From: Heliocybe sulcata
Lineage: Eukaryota; Basidiomycota; Agaricomycetes; Gloeophyllales; Gloeophyllaceae
DNA: 64,000 bases
NCBI GenBank assembly: GCA_004369045.1
Contig: ML213509.1
Location: 936,858-1,000,857, forward strand
Reading direction: 5' to 3'
Shown here: piece after piece, positions 25,177 through 36,544 of the stretch
Layout of the letters: every line of letters starts with the position of its first letter
How positions within the stretch are numbered: position 1 is the stretch's first letter
Notes under the pieces: model-generated
What the model was told of the DNA's origin: nothing
Databases searched by the model: none
What the model saw: the letters and a program-made list of their open reading frames with translations, nothing else
Position numbers and translations under genes: made by a program

Positions 25177-27188
25177 ATGTCGTCCTTCGTAACCGACAGA
25201 ACCCTCCTCAACCCAAAATTTGAAGGCTACCGCCTTCACGCTCTCACACAAGAGTCCCACATTCTCCGGACTCGCTTGCCGTCCGACCACAAGCCCACGC
25301 AGGCGGCAGTCTCAGGCAGAACATTTCTGTCGTTCCAAGAAGTTCAGAGCCGAATCAACCACAATCACCTTGCGGTCAGAGATGACAGGGCCGTCTATGT
25401 CGATGCGGAGTCAAATGTTGTTCTGGTAGAGTTGGATCCAGTGAGCCTCTACTCATCCATTGTCATTGTATTCGCGAGATCAATCCCTGCAATTATAAGT
25501 AGTCTACCCTGAAACCGAACCTTCGTACCATCTACTCCCTCCCCCAGACAATCCAAACAACTTCGTCATCTGATCAACCTCCACGAGAGTACCCATCCGT
25601 GGCCTTCTCATCCAACACCACATGCTTCGTCTCAGACGGCCACGGCTACCTCTACATCCTCCACCTCCCTTCAGATGGCGGATCTAGTGAAGCGGAGCTG
25701 TTGGGCTCCTACGAGCTCTCAGTTCCAGAACAGTACAACTCCTCCATCCAGACCAGCCCATTCAAGATCCACAGTGCGAGCGAAGTAATGCCCAACACCA
25801 TAATATGTATCCTGTCATCTCGTTTTCGCCCGACCGTGGACGAGAGTATGTCCACATCCACCACTTCCGCGCGCACCAAGACACAAGTCGAGTTCGACGT
25901 GTGGGCTGTCCGGTTTACGTTCCCTCTAACGCCCTCGGATGACGTGAGACCGCTGGACATCATCTGGCACCGGCGAGGCGAAGACGTCCCCATCCTCGCG
26001 TCCTACGATGCCTCCCGACAAGCATTCTTCCTCCTGGGCAGCTGCACATACCACGCTCTGTCTACGGACGCACCCTCCGAACCAGCCAACCGCCCGTCTG
26101 AGCTCACCACAACCCACCCCCCTCCCACCTCTACCGATGTCGCCATGCCCGACAGCACCCAGAAACCCACTCCGCCTCCCTACTCTTGGACGCAAACCGA
26201 AGACACCGTCTCCCTCGCATTCCCCCTGCCCACCAGCATGCCCACCTCCTCCATCAAAGTCGCCTTCTCCCCGCGGTCGCTCTCCGTCCTCGCGCCCTCC
26301 CTGCGCTACCCCGCCAAGACACTCTGGGGCCCGATCAACCCCACCCAATCGCTCTGGACGTTCGACCGCGAGGCCGACACGCGCGGCGGATGGGGGCTGC
26401 TCACGGTCCACCTGGACAAACGCGATGTCGGGACGAGGTGGCCGCAAGTGTTTGAAAAAGAGGATGGAGTCCAGGAGTCCCTCGACCCGAGCGAGGTGGC
26501 GGGGATATTGGAGGCGATGGAGAAGTTCACGAGTGTTGTGGAGGAGAACCAGAAGAGCCAGGCGGAGGGCGGGTTGGGGACGGGCGTGCCGAGTCTGGCG
26601 AGGGACGAGTATGATGAGGAGGTGGATGAGAGTGTGGGCCGAGAGGGAAGGGTGACGTGGGTGGATGCACGGGTGACTGCGGATGGGGAAGCGGAGGGAG
26701 CGTATGAAGAGCCGGAGTGGTGGGCAGTACGAGGGAAGGACCGAGACGAGATCGTCGGGCTGCTCAGTACACCCCTGCCTGGCACCGAAGGGCCGGCGAG
26801 TCTGGTGATCAAGGAACATCTTGACGGAGTCCTATTCACCCTCGCCTCCTCCACAGCCGAGTGGAAATGGACACATACCGCGACATTCCCGGCGCTTTCC
26901 TTTGTCCTCGCCTCTAAACGGGACACGCGGTTCACCTACCACACCACCGCCGACACCCAGAAGAGGCTGGTGATGGCGTTCGAGAGCGGGAGCCAGACGT
27001 TTGGCGGGAACGTCTATCTCTATAGGGAGCCGAGGGGGAAGGAGAAGTGGGGCGAGCAGAGTGTGCTGAAAGTTGGGGGCGGGGAAGCAGGCGGGGTGCT
27101 TGGTGTGGGCGCTGTGAGGGTGGGGGAGAGGAATGTGGTGATGTGTCTTTGTGAGGGGGAGCTGGCGGTGTTGAAGGATGTGTTGTGA
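25177..27188 (+). CDS. NudC domain-containing protein 1 homologue
   Basis: Two exons, 25177-25440 and 25503-27188, joined by a normal GT..AG intron to give 649 residues. The start MSSFVTDRTLLNPKFEGYRL matches the opening of NudCD1 proteins. A beta-propeller-like N-terminal part includes CFVSDGHGYLYILHLPS and DIIWHRRGEDVPILASYDAS. A CS/p23-like domain follows at about residues 316-415: YSWTQTEDTVSLAFPLPTSM, IKVAFSPRSLSVL, LWGPINPTQSLWTFDRE, WGLLTVHLDK and RWPQVF. The C-terminal third resumes the NudCD1 pattern, with DIFE-like acidic stretches and VMAFESGSQTFGGNVYLYR. CS-domain proteins of this group bind Hsp90 or other client proteins. The second exon has very GC-skewed third positions, producing long open frames on both strands. 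Confidence 0.9.
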
Positions 27189-27688
27189 AGTGTATGTTGT
27201 CTATCTGTTATTGGCTGCGCCTCTGACTGTAATACTGCAGGCCTTGCTGGTTTAGCACATTGGCCTATGTGCTTATCCGGTGCAGATGTGCAACTTCCTA
27301 TGCGTTCAGACTTATTCACCAACGAGAAGGGGGTTATAGGTATTCCAGCGCTAGTCCCGTATATACATACATGGAGTGGATGCACGTATCAATGTACATG
27401 TACAGTGGCGGTGAGTGCAGAGTTCGACTAGATGGGATATACAGTGCGATGGCAAAAGAAACAACGGAACTAGGGAAGCCCCAACGAGTACAGTGGACAC
27501 GGTGGAATGATCACATGCAGTACTAGCCTTGCAGAAGTGCCAAAGGGGACCGACAAACATGCATACTCTTTGCTACAGCTGGTTGCCAATAGATAACAGT
27601 TTCAACCCGATACCAACACAGAAGCAAAAAGAGAAATGAGAGGAGAAAAACGAAATTAAGGTGGCGTAGTAAGGTAAAGAGGCGCAGC
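27189..27688. other. Intergenic, convergent 3' ends
   Basis: 500 bases between the NudC-domain gene and the PP2C gene. AT-rich; no supported coding sequence. Probably both 3' untranslated regions. Confidence 0.6.
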
Positions 27689-29894
27689 TCATCCCTTGAG
27701 CGGGCTCTCGCTGGTATCCATCAGACCCTCCGCCTTGACCACGGGGCTGGGCTCGTCCCCGGCAGCGTGCGCTTCGAACTGGTCAGGCGTCCGGGAGACT
27801 GCGTCGCCATTCGGGAGAGGCTTCGGGGGAGGCGGTGCTTCGCCCTGGAGTTGTCGCTCTGATGTAGATCCCTTCCCATCTTCACCAGACGTAGTCGCCT
27901 CCTCCACCCGACTCTCCTGCGCCTCCGCATCGCCATTCACTTTCGGCGGGACTCCTGCCAAAGCCGAAGAATCCTCATCAGTCACTTGCCTGGTGAAACC
28001 AACGGCATCGTTACCGAACGGACCCTGTGAATCCTCCTCGTCCGAGGAGCCCACCTCCATATCATAGTCGGCGTCCTTCATCAAGTCGCGAATGTTGCTG
28101 CGGCCCGCGCTGCCTTGCCCGAACGTCTGGCTGAAAAACGACGCTGCAGTCTGATCGTCCTCCGAATCCCCCTCGTCTTCGCTATCGTTATCGAACATCA
28201 AGCCTTCGGAGCCGTTATTGAAGATCGGCGATAACGTGATGCCTCCGTTCGAGATACCCATGATGCGCTGCGCGAGCGGGTGCTGCTGACGGGGATATGG
28301 CTTGTAGGGGCCCGCTGCGTAAAGGGGAGACACTTCCTTTGGCGTCTCGAAACCATAATTCTGGTCGACGCGGTCCTTGATCCACTCATACCATTGCTCC
28401 TTGGTCTTCCCGTGTAAGATGGCAACAATAAGCAGGGTCATATTGTCACAGCCCACTCCCGTGCCCTCAGTCGTGTTGGGGGCCAGGCAGTGGTCGCAAA
28501 TGAATTCCGCGATTTCCGACAGCTCCTTGCCTTCTGCAACCTTCAGCCGGACAATGCTGACGACATCCTGGGAACTCAAGCAGTCCCAAATACCTGATAG
28601 AGCATATGAGTGGATGGCATGGGCACACGACCATACGCCACTGACCGTCGCAAGCCAGAACGATGAACTCGTCTTCCTCCGTAATCTGATGCTCAATAAT
28701 ATCGGGGTCCGAGGTAATGACCTGCTTTTCGGGCGAAAGATTGTAGTTCTTCTTGAAGTCAAAATCGCCCAGGGCTCTGGCTAAAGCCAAATTACCTGCG
28801 ACGTATGCGTCAGATCGAGACTGCCGAAAGAGTTATGCGTCCATTCCCACCATTTACTCTCCCGTATTCGATGTATCCACCAGCCGCAACGATACGGTCC
28901 TTCTCGGCTGCGGAGAGGGAGGTAAGAAAAACAAAATCTCGGCGAAACAGGGCAACTCACTCTGGTTCCCTGGCTTATGGTCGTAACTCAGCTGCTTAGC
29001 CTCACCCTTGACACTGATGACTCCTCTCGAATCACCCGCATTCGCCTGCAGTCAGAAATCAGCGCCAGAATCAGACCAATAAGGCAGGGATGGACGCACA
29101 CAAAAAATCTTGTTATCGGATGTGACGAGCGCAGAAATAGCCGTTGACCCAGATGGTTCCCGAGCATAAGAGGAGTCTGTAAACGCAGTGTCTAACAATG
29201 TGGCGGTGATTTGACAAAACAGTGGCATACCAGCAAGAATGTCCTCATCAATTCCCAAGAATGCCCGTTTCAGCGCCTCAGGGTATCGCTTCTCGCGGTA
29301 CTCCTCTTGTGAGGTCAATCGTTTGTGAACATTGCGACCGGCGTATCGCGCGACGTTGCTACCTAAGAGGTGATCACACACAGGACGTCGGTTATGGGAT
29401 GCATGCCATGGACCGATACAATGTATGCGTACCACCATGTCCATCGTAAACGGCAAAAAAGGAATTCGGGTTGTCATTGTCTTCGTCTAATCGTAACGCA
29501 ATCGTGTGCGCATCTTCCATGGCTTGTTACGGAGGGGAAAAGCTGGTAAGTACAATGCGGCGTACGCTCGGGGCTAAAGCGCGGCCGTCCAGCAAAAGCG
29601 TGGATAGACAGAAGAACCGCATAGACCATCCTGGCGCAATACGCCTCTCAGAAACATGAATAAAGTAACAAAAAGCTCACTAATTCTCCACCCCTGCATC
29701 TCAGACACAGCATACAGAAACTTGTCATTCCCTCCTGACTCGGTATTCTTATCCGTCGCTGCAAAGCAGATCTAAGCACACGAGCACGCATACACCTCGC
29801 CCCAAGCTCGAAAGCGCACCTGGCACCGACAAAGTTTGCCCCTGCACCGCAGATCAGCCGCAGCCAAAACTTCACGCAAAGAGACGCGTACCAT
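27689..29894 (-). CDS. PP2C-type Ser/Thr phosphatase (Ptc2/Ptc3-like)
   Basis: Metal-dependent phosphatase; yeast Ptc2/3 act on stress MAP kinases and the DNA-damage checkpoint. The coding start appears to be an ATG alone (29894-29892), followed at once by a 50-base intron (29891-29842) ending GCAG. Joining it gives [18 protein letters not shown], the conserved N-terminus of this group. Family motifs follow: [30 protein letters not shown] (metal-binding Asp), [84 protein letters not shown] and [17 protein letters not shown] long acidic/Pro-rich tail of about 180 residues ends TSESPLKG, stop at 27689-27691. About eight exons, 550 residues or so. Confidence 0.93.
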
Positions 29895-32690
29895 GTCTGC
29901 TCTATCCGATTGGTGTCTTCTGCAAAAGGGTGTGCGGGCTAGACGTCGCTATACGCGCATATACGAGCGGAGGCGAGGGCACAGACGAGAGGCAGGCTGC
30001 GTGCACGACAAAGGGAAGCAGAGAAAATGGAGGAGTACGGTGCCAGTCGTGTGGATGGAATGCACTGTCAGTGTGGAGTTCTGGAGTCACACCGCCCTGA
30101 CTTCCTCTATTTGCTGTTGTTTTCCACGCTCACCCCCATGCAGTCCATCAGATTTACTGGTGAAGACATCCCGGCCTAGTGCGGTCTTCTAGTGCGGGAT
30201 TAGTGAGCGGTGAAGGGCGCGCTGTATTGGACGGGCTGTGGAATGCAGGGCTGAGGTATTTAGACACATTGCTATGCGGAGACGGCGTTGCATACAGGGT
30301 GCTTCGCCAGGGAGGCTCGTACGTGTTTTGAAGGAATTACAAATTCACGCTCGGACTATTCAAGGGGCACAATGGACGATTCTGCACGCTCATGCTCTGC
30401 AATACATTCATCTGACCTAATACAGGAATTCCTTCTTCGATATGCAGTGGCGCGATGCAATAGAACACCTTGTCCCAGGCAAGGCGGAGACGCACTAGTT
30501 TGGATGGTGGGGGAATTCTGGACCATCATGCCGGCAGGAGGAAATATGGTGATGTCTGCAGAATGCGAGAACAATCTTCGGAGGTGCAGGTCCATGATCC
30601 TGACAGACATAATTGCCAAGGGAAGGGTCTGACGACCTCTACATCCCAACTACATCCCATCCGACTCCGAGAATTACTGCCGTAGACAGCGAGAGAACGT
30701 CGTCAAGAAAGCTGTGACCGCGTGCCGGAGCCGGAGAACGAAAAGACTGGCCTGGTTTCTATTCGGACCAGGATACCGTCGGCTGTACAAGCCCACGTCG
30801 CGGATGCAGTACGAACACAGAGAGTCAGAAGGGGTTGTAGGCGGACCCGAGCAGGCCGACCTTGTAGCAGAGTGCATAGCGTGCCGACAAGGCAGATATC
30901 TGAGCGGGAAAGCCAACAGGTTCGTGACCTCAGGCCAACTGCAAGCTGTGGGGGGAAAACGAGGAGGACCCTTCACTTTGTTCACAGACCCCGTCAGACA
31001 GGTATGATTCCACGAATCTAGACCTTGAGCTCCTTCCGTGCTGTCGGCATAGTAGGTCCGTTGAGCTGAGCTCAGAGAATCGAAGTCGGCACGGAGGATT
31101 CAATTCCGAGTTGCCCCTATGCGAGTACAGATAGCACACGACAGAACGAATCAGCACAAGATGGTTCACCAATACTCAGATCTGGGTCCAAGTGTGGGGA
31201 TGGTAGCAACACGGACTCTCCACGACATCGATAGCTCACCGCACAGCAAATTGTTCTCGGGTCCATTCGGAGCCTCGATAGGCCCACACTACAAGCATAG
31301 CATGATAGCGCTAACGCAGAGCCTGACCTCAGATGTCATCACTAGGTATTGCGGGACCGACGCTTCGATTTGCCATACTCGAGACGAGCAGACGACCAGT
31401 AATCCTCAGTGTGAGCAAGTTTAGGCAGCCGACGGGGTGTGGAGTACGGAGGGCAGGAAGTTCATAGATGTTCATATAGACACTTTCAGAGGTCACGAGT
31501 AAACCCTAGAGTGAAAGCAAGGGATCCAGGCTTCATATCTGGTCTGATAAGGAGATGAACCTGTGAAGCGATCGTAGCGGCGAGACGAGCGATTATGACG
31601 GTGTAGAAATAGAGGACATCCGGCTCGCACGAGGCTTCCGAGCCTTCGCGTGCTTGATAACGTCAGCAAGTGCCTCCGCCATAAGGTCTTGACGAATGCC
31701 ATTGAGAAGTAGGAAGTACGGAGAAACACAGCGGATGACGATCTTTGCAATGCATGGTCGCCATCGCATACGGCATCACGACGGTCAAGCGCATCAGCTG
31801 CTCGCGGGTTGCTCACCGGACTGCTCGCCTGCTGCGTTTATGAATTCGGGAAGTTTCATATCAGTTGATCAAGACGCACCTCTTCCCCGCATCGTCATTG
31901 CGCATGGGTTTCTTACGGGTCGGAGGTGACGTTTCAGATAGCCCCTGGCGCGGTATACAATGCATCCTGAATTAACCCGCAATGCGGTGGACACACAGAT
32001 TACGCACAGACCAGCGGCCAGTTCAGGCAGGGTGAGCCAATCGATCTGTCCGGGCTGTCTTGTTGGAGAAATCTTGCTCTGAATTATTAACTGTGTCGGA
32101 AGACTTGGATGTCTTGTGGAGAGCAGTACTGTAGCGTGATGACCGGATGACAGACATGCGACGTTCGTCGACGACTCCGATATTTCTGCGGTCGCCTGGA
32201 CTTTATACAGATTCAAAAGAACATTTCTACCAAGAGTCGACCGAAAGCTCTGGAAAGGCGCCTGGAGTTGGCAGAGTTGAAAGCAGCTCGGTCCGAGATG
32301 AGGTCGCGTGGGAAGTTGCTGTGACACGGAGTGACAGTGTCATTTTTGGATACGATCGGACGCCACAAAAAGAAGCACTCATCATTCCGCCCGGTGCCTG
32401 GGCAAACGACTCTCGTGCAGTTGTTGTCGACACAGGATCTATTTGGAATCTATTTCCTTTCAGCGACCGATCACAAATTTTCGAGTGCGCTGCTGCCTCG
32501 GGCGCAGACGATCCATGTATTCGCCCTCTACCGGATTTTCTCATCAAGTCCACATTCAGCGGTGCGAACGCGAGCCCTCAATAACCTAGAGCCAGGAAAG
32601 GCACTGCCTGCTTCTCTTCTGCCGTACACTCAAGGTGAACATCAGTCTGGTCATGCGTATCCGACTGTCCTGAACTTTCTCTCTGTCAAG
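29895..32690. other. 2.8 kb with no recognisable gene
   Basis: Lies upstream of both the PP2C gene (minus) and the MYND-like gene (plus). Many short, overlapping open stretches occur on both strands, none with a known motif, signal peptide or good intron chain. The longest are about 150 residues at 31869-32327 (minus) and 32147-32584 (plus), and they overlap each other. I see no terminal repeats or transposon proteins. Confidence 0.5.
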
Positions 32691-32698
32691 TATATAAA
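32691..32698 (+). promoter_or_regulatory. TATA box of the MYND-like gene
   Basis: TATATAAA, 66 bases before the ATG at 32764. A strong match at a plausible distance. Confidence 0.55.
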
Positions 32699-32763
32699 GA
32701 CCCTGTCCTTACTGTCCGTCTCCAGCCAGACCCAGCAATCTACGCTTCAGTCTACTCCTCACT

Positions 32764-34292
32764 ATGCGATACACTTCCATCGCCTCCCAGGTACGCTAAC
32801 TGCCCATATCTCTTAGACTGAACCTTACTCAACATCATGTCTTAGACGCCCAGTAAAGTGGTCGTGTGCGGAGCTCCGTCACCCAAACTATGCATTGAAG
32901 ACATACTATCCTGCCTAGAGTCCCACTCCGACGACCTTCTGGACGTGCCACACAACTACTTGGAGCTCAGGAAGCCTTCCTCACCAGCTAGAAGTGGCAA
33001 AGCCGTTGCTTTCAGGCCTCCCTCCCCACCTTATCCTACGTCACACGACTCCCTATCTACCATGTTTGCGAAAGTTGTGAGTCCAAAAGATGGCCTCCCC
33101 TCGTTCAGATAAGGTATCTTAACGTATTGCCAGCGCCATCCCCTTCGATCTTTAGTCAATGCCTACGTCGACGGCCTCGTATCGCCGGCCGACCCCGCTA
33201 TCTCCCTCGACTTTAAAATCAAGACCGAAGGCGGCACCCTCTCGCGCCTCTTCAAGTCGGATTACGCCTCAGCGTGCAACCTGTGGCAACTGGGCGTCCT
33301 GGTCGCCAAGGTCCTCCTCTCAATGTTAGAGGAGAGTGATAGTGGCCACACTGAGCTCGAGATTGAGATTGAGTCCTACGTCATGGTCATGGTAAGCGTC
33401 TATTACGGTCAACTAGCACCGAGCACTAAACTGTGTTCAGCTGGCGATCGCTTTACAACCTCATGTAGCCGACGGCGTCATCACGCGCGTGATCAACCAT
33501 CCTGCGACGGGCGTCGAAGAAGTCGACGCTGTAGTCACTCGCGCCCAAAATGTGCTCATTGCGAGGATGCGCCCTCCCACTCCCTCCGAGTCTTCGCGCC
33601 ACTCCTCTCCCGCTTTCCGGCCACAAACTATCTCCTCCGCACCTCCCTCCCCCTACCGCGAGCGCTCCCAATTCATCCTGTCACACTCAGACATTCCGAA
33701 GCGTCCCCGGGGTATGTCCCGCTCCTCGACTTTCTCCGCCCCCACCACGAGCACCTCCGCGCTCGTCGCCAAGTCGCCCGTCGCCTCGGCCATCACCTCG
33801 GAAGAATTCTCCCCATCGGGCGCATTCGTGCCCACGCGATCCGCGTCCTCCTCATTGCGGGGCATGACATCGCCTTCCTCTGAGCGCCGCGGCCGCCTGC
33901 CCTTCAAATGGTTCAAGCCAAAAACCTCGACCTCGGCGTCATCAGAGCGGTCATCGTCCCCTGCTTCCTCTGTCCCGTCCTTCTCCCGGACCTCCTCGCC
34001 TGATTCTGTATCGACTGCTGCGACGTCAGCGGCGTCCATATCCGATGTCTCGGGCCCGTCTCACCTCAGAGTGCCCGAGAAGCAGAAGAAACGACGAGAT
34101 TCGGTCCTTCAAGCGGTTGAGGATACCTCGGCGTTGAATATCAGCTGTGCGTGCGCGGCCTGCGGGAAACAGGGCGCGAACTTTCCGAGGTGTCCTAGGT
34201 GCTCGGAAACCTGGTGCTCCCGGGACTGCCGCATGAAAAGCTCTGGCGGTAGAAGGCACGCATGCAGACGTGCCACGCCCACTATCATATGA
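32764..34292 (+). CDS. Basidiomycete protein with C-terminal MYND-like zinc finger
   Basis: Four exons joined by short introns (the first is 32791-32845), about 455 residues. Start ATG at 32764 gives MRYTSIASQ, spliced to TPSKVVVCGAPSPKLCIEDI. The N-terminal half is folded-looking: LVNAYVDGLVSPADPAISLD, FKIKTEGGTLSRLFKSDY, LAIALQPHVADGVITRV and TRAQNVLIARM. A long Ser/Thr/Pro-rich disordered part follows. The end carries zinc ligands, CAACGKQGANFPRCPRC then SETWCSRDC and a closing HAC. The order C-x2-C, C-x2-C, C-x3-C, H-x-C resembles a MYND finger, usually a protein-interaction module. The last pair is H-x-C rather than H-x3-C. The N-terminal half is unrecognised. Stop TGA at 34290-34292. 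Confidence 0.8.
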
Positions 34293-34761
34293 ACGGGATA
34301 TATCCAGGAGCTAGAAACTAGTAGACAAGGTACCTATCGTTTGTATTTCTACGTATTTCTATGGTTTTATGCGTATGTGGATATGGATCTATGTATTGTA
34401 GCACTTTCGATTCAGTTGCTGTCGTATGGTGTCGTTCAATGGAGAACACGGATCGTCGCGTTCGACCTTCGATGTGTATGAGGTCTTTGTCCTTGAATCT
34501 CAGCAGTGAGCCGTTCACCGACATTGAATTCGAAACAGAAAGAGTACTGTCCCAAAATCTGCCACAAGGCGCCCCAGCAGACGGAAGTATATCGGGACGA
34601 TCGCCTCCCATTCACGTTACTGCCTACACAGTTCAACAGCCCAATGCATACCGAAGGCTTATCATCCTCCGGATAGCACATGCCCACCCAAGATACATGG
34701 GCACTTACGGGAACCTATAACTCAGAAACGCACTACAAACAGCACGGCAATCCGGGCAACC
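34293..34761. other. Intergenic, convergent 3' ends
   Basis: About 470 bases between the MYND-like gene and BUD22. AT-rich at the left side; no supported gene. Confidence 0.6.
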
Positions 34762-36316
34762 CTAAAACTTGATTTTCTTGCCCTGCGGGGGAACTATGCT
34801 CGCCGCTTGCTTCTCCTTTAGTTTCTTCTTCGCCTCCCAAGACGGGTGCAGAGGCTTCTCTTCCTTTGGTCTCGCGTTCGGCACCCGAGGATGGGTATCC
34901 ATGCGGGCGTTCGACTGAGCCGGGACAGCACCCGGATTGGCACGGCGCGGAGGATGTTTGGACGCTGATTCAGCGGTCCCCTCTCCTCTTTTGTTGTACC
35001 TTGCGAACGATTCTTGTCCACCACCGCGACGGTCACGGGCACCTCCCTGCGACGATCCTTGATCTCTTCCCTTTTTGATATGATTAGCGTTCTTCCCGAA
35101 TTTCTTCTCCCAAATCCTGGAGATTGTCAGCAGTTAGCACGCGATATCACGTTAGTGGGATAAGAATAAACGGGAGGTACGTACGCTCGTCTGGCACGCT
35201 GGCCGCGTCGGTTCTTCTTCGGTCCTCCCAAGATAGACGCCGCTTCACCGTCACTGAAGTCTGAATCCGAGTCCCCTCGGATGAAACCCACAGACAGCGA
35301 AGGTAGGAAAGTCGAGTCTGATTTGGAATTGCCAGCGCCCTCCGATTTCGTCGAGCGCGAATTTGCATGTGGATCGTCGCTGTCGGGATCGTCCTCGTCG
35401 TAAGCGTCTGAGTGAATGACGCCTGAGTCGTCACTAGCTCCTCCAGATCCGACCTCCTCCTCTGGCGCATCGTCTGATCCTTGGTATGCGTCTTCTTCAT
35501 CCGACTCTACCGATGCCGCGTCGCCGTCATCGTCATCCTCCAGGTCTGAACCTCCAGGACTCTCGGTACGTAATCTGCTCAACTTGTGGGGACGATCCGA
35601 CGTCTGAGCATCGTCTTCAACACCATCCGCGGCATTAGATACCGCAGATTCAGGATGGAGGAACCGCAGGATACTGTGCACCACCGCAACCGCTGCATTT
35701 GCCACCACCTTCGAGCTCAGAAGCCGTGCTTGGACTTTTGCTAGAGGGCTGCCAGGTTCAGCAGGCACGACGCAGTTCGGAGTCAGTTGAGAAGTGATAG
35801 CGCTTTGCATCTGGTCGTTATTGCGCAGGGAGTGGTTCTTGTTTAGCTTCGTTTTCAAGGCTGTCGCAGCAACTTGATCGGGGCTGATTCGCTACGAGAC
35901 TTGAATAAGAGGAAACTTGTATGACGCAGATCAACGACATACTTTCATATAATCCAATTCCGCCTCCAGCTCACCCACAGTGTTACTACTATTCGGCTTT
36001 GTGGAAGACCTGCCTTCAGAACCTCAGCAAGGAAGCCAGTCTGACGGCGGGCTATGCCCACCTAGCTTCCTTCAATCGCTTGACCAACTTCTGCGTCTCA
36101 TAAGTTTTGGCAGCTTTCACAGCCTTCTTGACCTCCCTAAGTCCATGATGCTTTGTTCGCTGAGCCACCGGAATTCCTCTCAATACTGCTCGCGTACCAG
36201 TTTTCCTGCGATGCGGTTATCTGCAGTCTCCTACACTGGTCTGAGAGGCGAGGCCATAGCAGATGTAGAAGACTCACATGTTCCTTATCGCTCCATTTCC
36301 TCTTCAATCCACGCAT
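34762..36316 (-). CDS. BUD22: BUD22 family ribosome-biogenesis protein
   Basis: Nucleolar protein needed for 18S rRNA maturation and the small subunit in yeast; the human relative is SRFBP1. The likely start is an ATG at 36316, then MRGLKRKWSDKEH, a 33-base exon ending RIAGKL, and HHGLREVKKAVKAAKTYETQ KLVKRLKEAR across a further join. These are conserved BUD22 N-terminal features. A long acidic Ser/Asp-rich middle (for example DLEDDDDGDAASVESDEED) precedes the C-terminal signature ILGGPKKNRRGQRARRA, then IWEKKFGKNANH and LHPSWEAKKKLKEKQA, ending QGKKIKF. Six or more exons, about 435 residues. Another in-frame ATG lies upstream near 36385, so the start could be up to 23 residues longer. Confidence 0.92.
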
Positions 36317-36544
36317 GTTTATACGGGAAACAGTCGATGGTGGCAAATGAGTTTGCAGAACGCAGCCGACGAAACCGGTATTCACGCATTTCCGGTATCT
36401 AATGTGTCCACCGGCGGGACATACAGGTGATCGCCGATGAGTGTCCTTTCAGCATCTCCCGTGCTGCTCTCCTCTTGATCTGGTTTGGTCGGCACAAGCT
36501 ACTAAAACCAATTCTGACACTCGAATCGTTCTATAACCCTCGTT
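36317..36544. promoter_or_regulatory. Putative bidirectional promoter, BUD22/TBCD
   Basis: 228 bases separate the two divergent ATGs, so both genes must be started from this short stretch. No clear TATA box, as often seen for housekeeping genes. Inference from geometry. Confidence 0.5.

Noticed and set aside
25926-26819. 297-residue minus-strand open frame
   Set aside because: Antisense to the second exon of the NudC-domain gene, whose protein is clearly recognisable. Composition is Arg/Leu/His-rich as expected for a shadow.
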